Origin: JBBTWO01 sp038062745 | GTDB lineage: Bacteria; Patescibacteriota; Microgenomatia; UBA8517 | NCBI GenBank assembly: GCA_038062745.1 | Contig: JBBTWO010000080.1 | Location: forward strand, 1 to 17,302 | Direction of reading: 5' to 3' | DNA: 17,302 bases | Part shown: one piece after another, positions 1-6,480 of the stretch | Numbering within the stretch: position 1 is the stretch's first letter | How the letters are laid out: the number at the start of each line of letters is the position of its first letter | Notes under the pieces: model-generated | What the model was told of the DNA's origin: nothing | The model's input: the letters and a program-made list of their open reading frames with translations, nothing else | Databases searched by the model: none | Position numbers and translations under genes: made by a program

Positions 1-2
1 AC

Positions 3-464
3 TTTGCAACCAATAATATTTCTTTCTACACACTTTCGATACCGGCTTTAAAAATAGAGAATGCCTCTGTGGCAATTGGGGGAGAGGATTTGGCAGAATA
101 CCTTATTCAATATCCTGGAACTGCAATGCCAGGAAAGAGAGGTAATGCTGTTGTTTTTGGGCATTCAGTCCTACCGCAATTTTTTGATCCAAAAAGCTAC
201 ATCACAATATTTTCAAAACTAGATAAATTGAAGTCAGGAGATGAGATCTTTGTCAGTTATGATGGTGTAGCATATAAATATAGAGTTGAAAACATGACTG
301 AAGTTGTACCAACCGATTCTCAAGTATTGGAACAGAACTTGAGTGATGCCTTTATTACTTTGGTTACCTGTACTCCTCCGGGGGATCCAACCAGACCAAA
401 GAGGCTTATTGTTAAAGGCAGGATTGTTCCACCAGGAGAAGCAAATGCAAATATTAGGAATTGA
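3..464 (+). CDS. Sortase family transpeptidase, 5'-truncated
   Basis: This is a cysteine transpeptidase of the sortase family, which cleaves a C-terminal sorting signal on secreted proteins and attaches them to the envelope or to each other. The frame is open from base 3, so the N-terminus, including any signal anchor, lies outside the window. The visible part begins near FYTLSIPALKIENA, typical of the start of a sortase beta-barrel. The catalytic triad is visible: His in VFGHSVLP (codon 162-164), Cys in the TLVTC signature (codon 369-371) and Arg in PKRLIVKGR (codon 402-404). A GTG at 69 could be mistaken for a start, but homology-like sequence continues upstream of it. The last 20 bases overlap ruvX, suggesting co-transcription. 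The class (D or E-like) cannot be settled from this fragment. Confidence 0.88.
   Translation, partial: FATNNISFYTLSIPALKIENASVAIGGEDLAEYLIQYPGTAMPGKRGNAVVFGHSVLPQFFDPKSYITIFSKLDKLKSGDEIFVSYDGVAYKYRVENMTEVVPTDSQVLEQNLSDAFITLVTCTPPGDPTRPKRLIVKGRIVPPGEANANIRN
434..438 (+). promoter_or_regulatory. Shine-Dalgarno site of ruvX
   Basis: AGGAG lies six bases before the ATG at 445, inside the end of the sortase gene. It is the only well-spaced consensus Shine-Dalgarno sequence I see before a start in this window, and it decides the ruvX start over upstream in-frame ATGs at 343 and 346. Confidence 0.7.
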
Positions 465-831
465 TTACGGAACAGCAAAAGTGGGGGTAGCAATTGCCCA
501 GTCGCCATTGGCCGAACCATTGGAAGTAATAAGGTACAAAACTCAGGAAGAATTATTCACCAGGTTGAAAAATATTATTGTGTCGCACAATATAGAGAAG
601 GTGGTGGTGGGGGAATCAGAAAATGCTTCAGCGGTTGAGGCTCATGAGTTTGGAGATAAACTTCACACAGAAACCGGTTTAGAAATTGTGTATCAAGACG
701 AAAGCTTAAGTTCTATTGAGGCTCAGGCACTTTCGCGTCAAGCTGGTATCAAAAGATCCAGAAGAAAGAAAATGGAAGATGCCTATGCAGCCACATTAAC
801 TCTACAATCGTATTTAGACATAGTTGCATGA
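445..831 (+). CDS. ruvX: RuvX/YqgF family Holliday-junction resolvase-like nuclease
   Basis: This 128-residue protein has the size and motifs of the RuvX/YqgF family, an RNase H-fold nuclease linked to pre-16S rRNA 5'-end maturation and to Holliday-junction resolution. Motif I is GIDYGTAKVGVA with Asp7. The central motif is YQDESLSSIEA with Glu86. The C-terminal motif is KMEDAYAATLTLQ with Asp112. These acidic residues form the metal site in the family. The ATG at 445 is preferred because GIDYG follows the start directly, as usual in the family, and an AGGAG sits six bases upstream; the longer frame from 343 would add 34 residues read from within the sortase gene. The 20-base overlap with the sortase gene suggests coupled translation. 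Confidence 0.93.
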   Translation: MQILGIDYGTAKVGVAIAQSPLAEPLEVIRYKTQEELFTRLKNIIVSHNIEKVVVGESENASAVEAHEFGDKLHTETGLEIVYQDESLSSIEAQALSRQAGIKRSRRKKMEDAYAATLTLQSYLDIVA

Positions 832-837
832 TATAAT
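829..837 (+). promoter_or_regulatory. Extended -10 promoter overlapping the ruvX stop codon
   Basis: TGATATAAT is a perfect extended -10 element (TGn then TATAAT), and its TGA is also the ruvX stop codon. No good -35 box lies 17 bases upstream, which fits an extended -10 promoter. Initiation near 843-845 would give a leader of about 15 bases to the ATG at 860. Confidence 0.55.
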
Positions 838-859
838 TACTTTAGGTTAAGATCCTAAT

Positions 860-1060
860 ATGTTGAAAAATGTAATTGCTCCAATTCAAGCTTGGCTTCT
901 CTCACAAGGAAAATGTGTGGGTTGTGGTATGCCACTTGCTGGAGCCAAAAGAGAAAAGTTTAAAGGGGACACTGAAAAGGTACATTGTAAATGTAGAAGA
1001 ATCTACATTTTTGACACCAAGAAAAAAACCTACAGAAGAGCACTTCTTGAAGAGGTATAG
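860..1060 (+). CDS. Small zinc-ribbon-like protein, 66 aa
   Basis: I do not recognise a named family. The protein is short and basic, with four cysteines in pairs: C19-x2-C22 (KCVGCGMPL) and C43-x-C45 (VHCKCRRIY), about 20 residues apart. That spacing fits a zinc ribbon or knuckle and suggests structural zinc binding. The N-terminus (residues 1-15) looks like an amphipathic helix and the C-terminus is rich in Lys and Arg, which would fit nucleic-acid or ribosome binding, though this is inference. The ATG at 860 has no Shine-Dalgarno but sits just downstream of the extended -10 at 829-837. A second frame over 876-1076 has no cysteine pairing or family-like features and is treated as a shadow. 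Confidence 0.65.
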   Translation: MLKNVIAPIQAWLLSQGKCVGCGMPLAGAKREKFKGDTEKVHCKCRRIYIFDTKKKTYRRALLEEV

Positions 1061-1091
1061 TCTTTGCAGACACTGACTAAAAAGAATTTGT

Positions 1092-1097
1092 TATACT
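1092..1097 (+). promoter_or_regulatory. -10 box of mltG, predicted leaderless start
   Basis: TATACT ends eight bases before the mltG ATG, so initiation about seven bases downstream would fall at or next to the start codon and give a leaderless mRNA. No convincing -35 box is visible. Confidence 0.45.
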
Positions 1098-1104
1098 AAT
1101 CCGT

Positions 1105-2094
1105 ATGCTTAAAAGACTGTTTCTACCTATTATCTTCATTTGTTTAGTCGTTGTTGGCCTTGTTGGTTATATATGGTTTCATAGAAATTTACTTGCTGTT
1201 TCTTCTTCTGACCAAACTCAAGAATTTTTAATCACCAAAGGAACTGGAGCCATTAAGACTGCAACAAACTTAGAAAAAGCAGGACTAATTAGAAATGCAT
1301 TAGTATTTCGTATTTATATGAAGATTTCGGGAGCGGAAGGTAGAATCCAAGCTGGACAATATGACCTCTCCCCTTCTATGAGTACGGCAGAAATAATTAA
1401 ACAACTGCTGCTTGGACCAAATGAAGTTTGGGTAACCATACCGGAAGGTATGAGAAAAGAAGAAATTGGTGAAAAATTTATTTTGAGCTTTGGACTTAAA
1501 GACCAAAAAGCTATTGACTTCAGATCTGAATTTAGGAGTTTAACCAAGGACAAGGAAGGTTATCTTTTCCCAGATACTTATCTTTTTGAAAAAACTACAA
1601 CTGCCACAAAAGTGGTTAATTATTTAACCAATACTTTTACCACCAAAACCAAGGGGCTGGATACTGATTATGAAACGATAATTGTGGCCTCACTTTTAGA
1701 GCGAGAAACATTTACTGATGAAGAGAAGCCAACAGTTGTCGCAATTATCTATAAACGTCTTGATGCGGGTTGGCCACTTCAAATTGATGCAGCAGTTCAA
1801 TACGCAGTCACAAACTCAAAATTGAACAATTCCAACACTGTAATTTTGGATGAATATTGGAAGGAGTTAACAAAAGCAGATATAGATATAAGTTCTCCCT
1901 ACAATACCTATAAAAGGACAGGATTACCCCCTACTCCAATTGCCAATCCAGGACTGGCATCTCTAAAAGCTGCTATAAATAAACAAATGGAGACCGACTA
2001 TTATTTTTATCTCCATGATTCCAAAGGCCAGATTCATTATGCCAAGACTTTAGAAGAACATAATGCTAACGTTAGAAAATATTTGAACAAATAG
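1105..2094 (+). CDS. mltG: Endolytic murein transglycosylase MltG (YceG-like)
   Basis: MltG cleaves nascent peptidoglycan glycan strands in the membrane and is thought to end their elongation. The 329-residue protein has one N-terminal transmembrane helix (about residues 5-24, FLPIIFICLVVVGLVGYIW), then a LysM-like region with GQYDLSPSMSTAEIIKQLL near 84-102 and TIPEGMRKEEI near 111-121, then the YceG catalytic domain. The catalytic Glu is in VASLLERET (Glu199), matching the ASxxExET motif of the family. It is followed by YKRLDAGWPLQIDAAVQYA and the family hallmark SPYNTYKRTGLPPTPIANPG. The length is normal. The ATG at 1105 follows a TATACT box by eight bases, so translation is probably leaderless. 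With the nearby sortase it forms an envelope pair. Confidence 0.95.
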   Translation: MLKRLFLPIIFICLVVVGLVGYIWFHRNLLAVSSSDQTQEFLITKGTGAIKTATNLEKAGLIRNALVFRIYMKISGAEGRIQAGQYDLSPSMSTAEIIKQLLLGPNEVWVTIPEGMRKEEIGEKFILSFGLKDQKAIDFRSEFRSLTKDKEGYLFPDTYLFEKTTTATKVVNYLTNTFTTKTKGLDTDYETIIVASLLERETFTDEEKPTVVAIIYKRLDAGWPLQIDAAVQYAVTNSKLNNSNTVILDEYWKELTKADIDISSPYNTYKRTGLPPTPIANPGLASLKAAINKQMETDYYFYLHDSKGQIHYAKTLEEHNANVRKYLNK

Positions 2095-2122
2095 TTGACA
2101 AGCAATCCAAAAGTTATAGAAT
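2095..2122 (+). promoter_or_regulatory. Sigma70-type promoter (TTGACA, 16 bp, TAGAAT)
   Basis: A perfect TTGACA (2095-2100) directly follows the mltG stop codon. TAGAAT (2117-2122), one mismatch from consensus, follows after 16 bases. Transcription would start near 2129, downstream of the ATG at 2121, which favours the second ATG at 2133 as the real start of the next gene. Confidence 0.65.
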
Positions 2123-2132
2123 GCATTCAGTT

Positions 2133-2639
2133 ATGTCTTCTGAACTAGCTTATAAAACTCAACTTCGAGACCAATTTTCCCGATATTCAGATCCACACAA
2201 CAGACACAACTTACTAGAGTCTGGTGCTTTTGATGTAGCCACAAGAATTATGAAAGGGGCTGAAGTTCCATTGTGGATGATAGAATTTTCAAAAAAGACT
2301 TTGCCACGTGAGGGCGACTATTTCTCTTGCAAGGTACCATTGTTGGATGGAAACTCTATACGAGTCGAGCGCGAGTTAATAAAAGATCCCTTCAACAATA
2401 CTGCACTTGTGGAAAGAGTATATTCTGGAGCCGGCAACACCATGACTCTTGGTCGAGTAACCACAGTAGTCAAACAAATATCTCATGGAATAAATGGCAG
2501 TGGTTATTACATTTTTTCTCAAGGACAAGATGAGATACAGGAGGGGGTACCTCTTAAGAGAGGTTCTATTGCTTGTGATGAGAGTTATTTGCGGCATGCA
2601 CTGCTTACTCAGTCGACCCCAATTAGAGATTTAACCTAG
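2133..2639 (+). CDS. Hypothetical protein, 168 aa
   Basis: I do not recognise this protein. It has no signal peptide, no transmembrane segment and no obvious catalytic motif. It looks like a soluble mixed alpha/beta protein: a helical, polar N-terminal part (to about residue 55), then beta-rich stretches such as YFSCKVPLLDGNSIRVEREL and GNTMTLGRVTTVVKQI, and a C-terminal segment GSIACDESYLRHALL. An ATG at 2121 would add four residues, but the -10 box of the promoter at 2095-2122 overlaps it, so 2133 is preferred; the mRNA would then have a leader of only a few bases. The gene is monocistronic by layout, with its own promoter and a hairpin terminator downstream. Confidence 0.65.
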   Translation: MSSELAYKTQLRDQFSRYSDPHNRHNLLESGAFDVATRIMKGAEVPLWMIEFSKKTLPREGDYFSCKVPLLDGNSIRVERELIKDPFNNTALVERVYSGAGNTMTLGRVTTVVKQISHGINGSGYYIFSQGQDEIQEGVPLKRGSIACDESYLRHALLTQSTPIRDLT

Positions 2640-2660
2640 CGCTTTTAAGATTTGTTGGAG

Positions 2661-2666
2661 TATAAT
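2661..2666 (+). promoter_or_regulatory. Consensus -10 box before a hairpin and small gene
   Basis: TATAAT matches consensus exactly, but no clear -35 box or TGn extension is seen. Initiation near 2673 would coincide with the first base of the hairpin at 2673-2691. Confidence 0.4.
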
Positions 2667-2672
2667 TAACTT

Positions 2673-2697
2673 TCAGAGCCGCAAGCTCTGATTTTTT
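2673..2697 (+). terminator. Intrinsic terminator or attenuator hairpin
   Basis: TCAGAGC (2673-2679) pairs perfectly with GCTCTGA (2685-2691) around a CGCAA loop and is followed by six T (2692-2697). It can end transcription of the gene at 2133-2639. Because a TATAAT lies just upstream and a gene starts at 2702, it may also act as an attenuator for that gene. Confidence 0.75.
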
Positions 2698-2701
2698 GTG
2701 T

Positions 2702-2968
2702 ATGAGGGGAAAAGAATCTGTTTATATAGGTCTTGGTTATGGAGGTTGTGGGGGTGGAGCTGCCGAAACCGCAGAAGAATGGGGAATGGTTGCCTTAAAA
2801 GATGGCAGAGTTGGTTGGATAAAAAATACCTCGAGAGGCCAATCAGAAATGACTTATAAAAGAATAGCAGCCGGAGATTTTCTTCCCCATGAGAGGATAC
2901 CTGTATGTGGTATATCTGAAAGAGAGTGTGAATTAGTGCCTCCAAGTGAGATAGACCACTTGCTTTAG
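2702..2968 (+). CDS. Small hypothetical protein, 88 aa, glycine-rich N-terminus
   Basis: I do not recognise this protein. Its N-terminal part is Gly-rich (IGLGYGGCGGGAAETAEEWG, about residues 9-28), followed by a beta-like segment MVALKDGRVGWIKN and a more polar C-terminal half with two Cys. There is no membrane segment. A TTG at 2696 would add two residues but lies in the T-tract of the preceding hairpin, so the ATG at 2702 is chosen. No Shine-Dalgarno is present. Whether it is translated is uncertain: the frame is open but the protein is short, and the terminator-like hairpin immediately upstream may limit expression. Confidence 0.45.
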   Translation: MRGKESVYIGLGYGGCGGGAAETAEEWGMVALKDGRVGWIKNTSRGQSEMTYKRIAAGDFLPHERIPVCGISERECELVPPSEIDHLL

Positions 2969-3009
2969 AAAAGTAAAAGAGCTATAAATTGTTAGAGTAT
3001 TTTGGGGTG

Positions 3010-3037
3010 TTGACACAACCTGATTCTTGTATATAAT
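3010..3037 (+). promoter_or_regulatory. rpoBC promoter (TTGACA, 16 bp, TATAAT)
   Basis: Perfect -35 (3010-3015) and -10 (3032-3037) boxes are separated by 16 bases. Initiation is expected near 3044. The -35 is embedded in GGGTGTTGACAC (3005-3016), a 12-mer also found at the tuf promoter. Confidence 0.85.
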
Positions 3038-3043
3038 TACCCT

Positions 3044-3130
3044 TAAGCCTAATTTTTTAGGTTATCCCGGCATCGCCCGGGTGTTTTCATGTCACCGGCT
3101 AAGTGTCGGGGACTAATTAAAGATACCCTC
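3044..3130 (+). promoter_or_regulatory. Structured 5' leader of rpoB
   Basis: The leader of about 87 bases can form three successive hairpins. The first is AGCCTAA (3046-3052) with TTAGGTT (3057-3063) around TTTT. The second is CCCGG (3066-3070) with CCGGG (3077-3081), followed by TGTTTTC, and resembles a weak intrinsic terminator. The third is CCGGC (3095-3099) with GTCGG (3105-3109). An in-frame ATG at 3089 lies inside it. A regulatory leader or attenuator is the likely reading, but nothing here matches a leader family I can name. Confidence 0.5.
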
Positions 3131-6100
3131 ATGGCTCAAAGGAGAAATTTTGGAAAACTGGAAAAAGATCTGCCAAAAATGGATCTGTCGTTGATTCAAA
3201 AAGAATCATGGAACTGGTTTTTAGAAGAAGGGATAGCCCACGAGCTTAAAGAAATTTCCCCTATCGATGATTTTACAGGCAAAAATTGGCAGCTTGTGTT
3301 GTCTGAGCCAAGTTTGGAACCAACTACTATTACTCCTAAATTTGCCCGCGAAAAAGGACTCACCTATTCTTCCCCATTTAAGATAGTTGCCACGTTAATT
3401 AACAAAAAAACAGGTGAGGAAGTTGCTCAAGAAGTATATCTTGGAGACATCCCCCAAATGACAACTGCTGGGACTTTCATAATTTCTGGAATTGAAAGAG
3501 CAGTTATTAATCAATTAGTTCGCTCCCCTGGAGTTTATTTTGCTGGCGGAATGGACAATACAACTGGAAGAATGTTGTATATGGCAGAAGTCAGACCACT
3601 TCATGGTTCATGGCTTGAATTTGAAGTTTCCAAAAATGATGTTATTTCAGCAAGAATCGACAAAAGAAGAAAAGTAAACGCTATTACCTTCCTTCGGGCA
3701 ATGGGAGTTGCTTCAGATCATGAAATTAAAGAAATCTTTGGGGCAGTGGACACTCACAAAGACCACCAATATATTAATAAATCCATTTCCAAAGATCCAA
3801 CCAAAACTAAAGAAGAAGCGTTAATCGAAATTTACAAAAAGATGCGACCTGGAGAACCAGCACTTTTGGAGAATGCTCAAGGATTATTTGATTCTTTGTT
3901 TACTGACGCCCGAAGATATGATCTTGGTAAAGTTGGAAGATATAAAATAAATAAAAGATTAGGATTGGAAGTTGCTAACGAACCACAAAATTGGGTCTTG
4001 ACTCGCGAAGATGTTGTTGCAGCTTTAAAATATCTTATTGGCTTGCAAAACGGTAATGGTAGAATTGATGATATTGATCATCTTGCTAATAGACGTCTAA
4101 GACGCGTTGGTGAGCTTGTAGCAACCCATGCTTTCCGAGTAGGACTATTAAGACTTGAGCGCTCTGTTAAGGAAAAAATGAGCTTAATTTCTCCAGACGA
4201 CAAACCACAACCATCAATTTTAATTAATGCCAGACCATTAATTGCTGCTTTAAATGAATTTTACAGAACCAGCCAACTATCTCAGATTTTAGATGATACC
4301 AATCCTCTATCTGAAATTGACAACTTACGCCGTGTTACTGTGCTGGGACCAGGTGGAATCAATCGCGAGAGAGCTTCCTTCTCAATCAGAGACGTTGGTT
4401 CATCTCAATATGGAAGAATTGATCCTGTGAGAAGTCCTGAGGGACCAAACATTGGATTGGTTACCTATTTAGCACTCTATGCCAGAATCAATGAATTTGG
4501 ATTTATTGAATCTCCCTATAAGGTCGTTGAAAAGATAAAGTCTGGAAATAAAGTAAAAGCAAAGGTAACCGATCAAACTATCTATGTAACGGCTGACGAT
4601 GAGGAAGAAATGCACATTACCCACTCAGGAGTAGAAGTGGATAAAAATGGTTTTATTACCTCAACTCGTGTTCCCTTAAGATTTAAAGGAACTTTCGTTG
4701 AAGGAACACCAGAATTAGTAGATTTAATTGATATTACTCCAAGACAGGTCTTTGGAGCTTCTGCTTCACTTATCCCTTTCTTGTCTCACGATGAAGGTAA
4801 CCGTGCTTTGATGGGAAGTAACATGCAATGTCAGGCAGTTCCACTAGTGAGTCCAGTAGCTCCCGTAGTTGGAACTGGTATGGAAGGTATTATTGCTTCT
4901 GCCATGGGTAGAGTAGTTAAATCTGAGTTTGATGGCGTAATTGAATACGCTGACGCAAACAGAGTTGAGATTAAACTTGATAAGAAGCTTGAAGGTGAGC
5001 CAGTTGGTGACTATGAAGTGATGGAGGCAGGTAAAAAAGTTGCTTACCACATTACCAAGTTTTTACGAACTGCTCAATCCACAGCTTACAACCAAAAGGT
5101 GAAGGTAGTTGAAGGTCAAAGAGTTAAAAAAGGCGATTTGCTTATTGATGGCCCTGCTTCTGACAATGGGGAATTGGCTTTGGGAACAAATTTAGTCGTT
5201 GCCTACACTTCTTTTATGGGATATGGGTTTGAAGATGCTATTTTGATTTCCGATAAATTAGTAAAAGATGATTTGCTTACCTCAATCCACATTAAAGAAT
5301 ATACAGCTGATGTTGTTGAAACAAAGCTGGGATCTGAAGAAGTAACTGCTGACATACCAAACGTAGGAGAGCTGGAACTTGCCAATTTGGATGAAGGTGG
5401 AATAGTCGTCATCGGAGCAGAAGTCGGACCAAATGACATTTTGGTCGGAAAAATTGCACCAAAGGGAGAAACAGAATTAACTGCAGAAGAAAGACTTTTG
5501 CGAGCCATATTTGGTGAAAAAGCCAGAGAAGTACGCGATACTTCACTTCGTGTTCCCCATGGAGAAGAAGGAATAGTTACTGAAGTAAATATTTTAGATC
5601 GTGCTAAAGGTGATGACTTGGGACCTGGAGTCATTAAGTCCATTGTTGTTAAAGTTGCCCAAATCAGAAAAGTAATGGTTGGAGACAAAATTGCCGGACG
5701 ACATGGAAACAAAGGAGTTATTGCTAAAATCATGCCGGCTGCTGATATGCCTTACTTAGAAGATGGAACACCTGTGGATATTATTATCTCCCCTCTTTCA
5801 GTTCTTGCTCGTATGAACTTGGGACAGCTTTTGGAATGTCATTTGGGTTGGGCACTCAGGAAGAATGGGGAAACTGGCGCACTTCCAGTTTTTGATCCAA
5901 TTCCAGAAAGCATAGTTTTTGAAGAATTGGGCAAAGCAGGATTACCAACCTCTGGTAAAGCTAGGCTCATTGATGGAAGAAATGGTGAAAAATTTAAAGA
6001 AGACACAGTTGTTGGTATTGGTTACATCATGAAGTTAAAGCACATGGTAGAGGACAAGACCCATGCCCGATCAACTGGACCTTATTCCTTAGTTACTCAA

Positions 6101-6478
6101 CAACCACTTGGTGGAAAAGCCCAAATGGGTGGACAAAGACTGGGAGAAATGGAAGTTTGGGCACTGGAAGCACATCGAGCATCCCATACATTACAAGAAA
6201 TGTTGACCATTAAATCAGATGATATTGTTGGTCGTGCGCAAGCCTTTGGAGCAATTGTTAAAGGTGAACCAATCCCAGAAGCTAAAGTACCAGAATCATT
6301 TAAAGTTTTGGTGAGGGAACTTAATTCATTGGGTTTGGGAATTTATGCAGAAGGCGTCATTAAAAAGGCTAGCGATGAAGTGGAATCTGAGGGTATTGTA
6401 CCTTCTGAAGTGGTTGCTTTAAACGAACTAGTGGCAGCAGGTCCCGCAGCAATGGAAGAAATTGAGGTAAGTAACTAA
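3131..6478 (+). CDS. rpoB: DNA-directed RNA polymerase subunit beta
   Basis: RpoB forms one half of the catalytic cleft of RNA polymerase. The protein has 1,115 residues from the ATG at 3131. The rifampicin-pocket region runs from SQLSQILDDTNPLSEI into LGPGGINRERASF (about residues 380-416), followed by SPEGPNIGL. GDKIAGRHGNKGVI begins at residue 851. The C-terminal clamp motif GEMEVWALEAHRASHTLQEM begins at residue 1005. At E. coli positions 526 and 531 it has Asn398 and Thr403 instead of His and Ser. An upstream in-frame ATG at 3089 would add 14 residues, but that stretch overlaps leader hairpins and is not RpoB-like, so 3131 is chosen. rpoC follows after two bases. The beta subunit is not preceded by rplJL as in many bacteria; it has its own promoter. 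Confidence 0.98.
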   Translation: MAQRRNFGKLEKDLPKMDLSLIQKESWNWFLEEGIAHELKEISPIDDFTGKNWQLVLSEPSLEPTTITPKFAREKGLTYSSPFKIVATLINKKTGEEVAQEVYLGDIPQMTTAGTFIISGIERAVINQLVRSPGVYFAGGMDNTTGRMLYMAEVRPLHGSWLEFEVSKNDVISARIDKRRKVNAITFLRAMGVASDHEIKEIFGAVDTHKDHQYINKSISKDPTKTKEEALIEIYKKMRPGEPALLENAQGLFDSLFTDARRYDLGKVGRYKINKRLGLEVANEPQNWVLTREDVVAALKYLIGLQNGNGRIDDIDHLANRRLRRVGELVATHAFRVGLLRLERSVKEKMSLISPDDKPQPSILINARPLIAALNEFYRTSQLSQILDDTNPLSEIDNLRRVTVLGPGGINRERASFSIRDVGSSQYGRIDPVRSPEGPNIGLVTYLALYARINEFGFIESPYKVVEKIKSGNKVKAKVTDQTIYVTADDEEEMHITHSGVEVDKNGFITSTRVPLRFKGTFVEGTPELVDLIDITPRQVFGASASLIPFLSHDEGNRALMGSNMQCQAVPLVSPVAPVVGTGMEGIIASAMGRVVKSEFDGVIEYADANRVEIKLDKKLEGEPVGDYEVMEAGKKVAYHITKFLRTAQSTAYNQKVKVVEGQRVKKGDLLIDGPASDNGELALGTNLVVAYTSFMGYGFEDAILISDKLVKDDLLTSIHIKEYTADVVETKLGSEEVTADIPNVGELELANLDEGGIVVIGAEVGPNDILVGKIAPKGETELTAEERLLRAIFGEKAREVRDTSLRVPHGEEGIVTEVNILDRAKGDDLGPGVIKSIVVKVAQIRKVMVGDKIAGRHGNKGVIAKIMPAADMPYLEDGTPVDIIISPLSVLARMNLGQLLECHLGWALRKNGETGALPVFDPIPESIVFEELGKAGLPTSGKARLIDGRNGEKFKEDTVVGIGYIMKLKHMVEDKTHARSTGPYSLVTQQPLGGKAQMGGQRLGEMEVWALEAHRASHTLQEMLTIKSDDIVGRAQAFGAIVKGEPIPEAKVPESFKVLVRELNSLGLGIYAEGVIKKASDEVESEGIVPSEVVALNELVAAGPAAMEEIEVSN

Positions 6479-6480
6479 CT

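Noticed and set aside
343..444. Longer N-terminus for ruvX from the ATG at 343
   Set aside because: The extra 34 residues are read from the sortase gene in another frame; the RuvX motif begins right after the ATG at 445, which has a good AGGAG.
2673..2945. Open frame of 90 codons on the minus strand opposite the small gene at 2702
   Set aside because: It has no promoter or start context, and its Leu-rich product is typical of antisense reading; the plus frame fits the local hairpin and -10 better.
3089..3130. Longer N-terminus for rpoB from the ATG at 3089
   Set aside because: The 14 extra residues are not RpoB-like and coincide with hairpin-forming leader sequence; 3131 starts with the expected family sequence. 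Not fully excluded.
5203..5733. Open frame of 176 codons on the minus strand inside rpoB
   Set aside because: It lies opposite unmistakable RpoB sequence, has no start signals, and its low-complexity Ser/Thr-rich product is typical of an antisense shadow.
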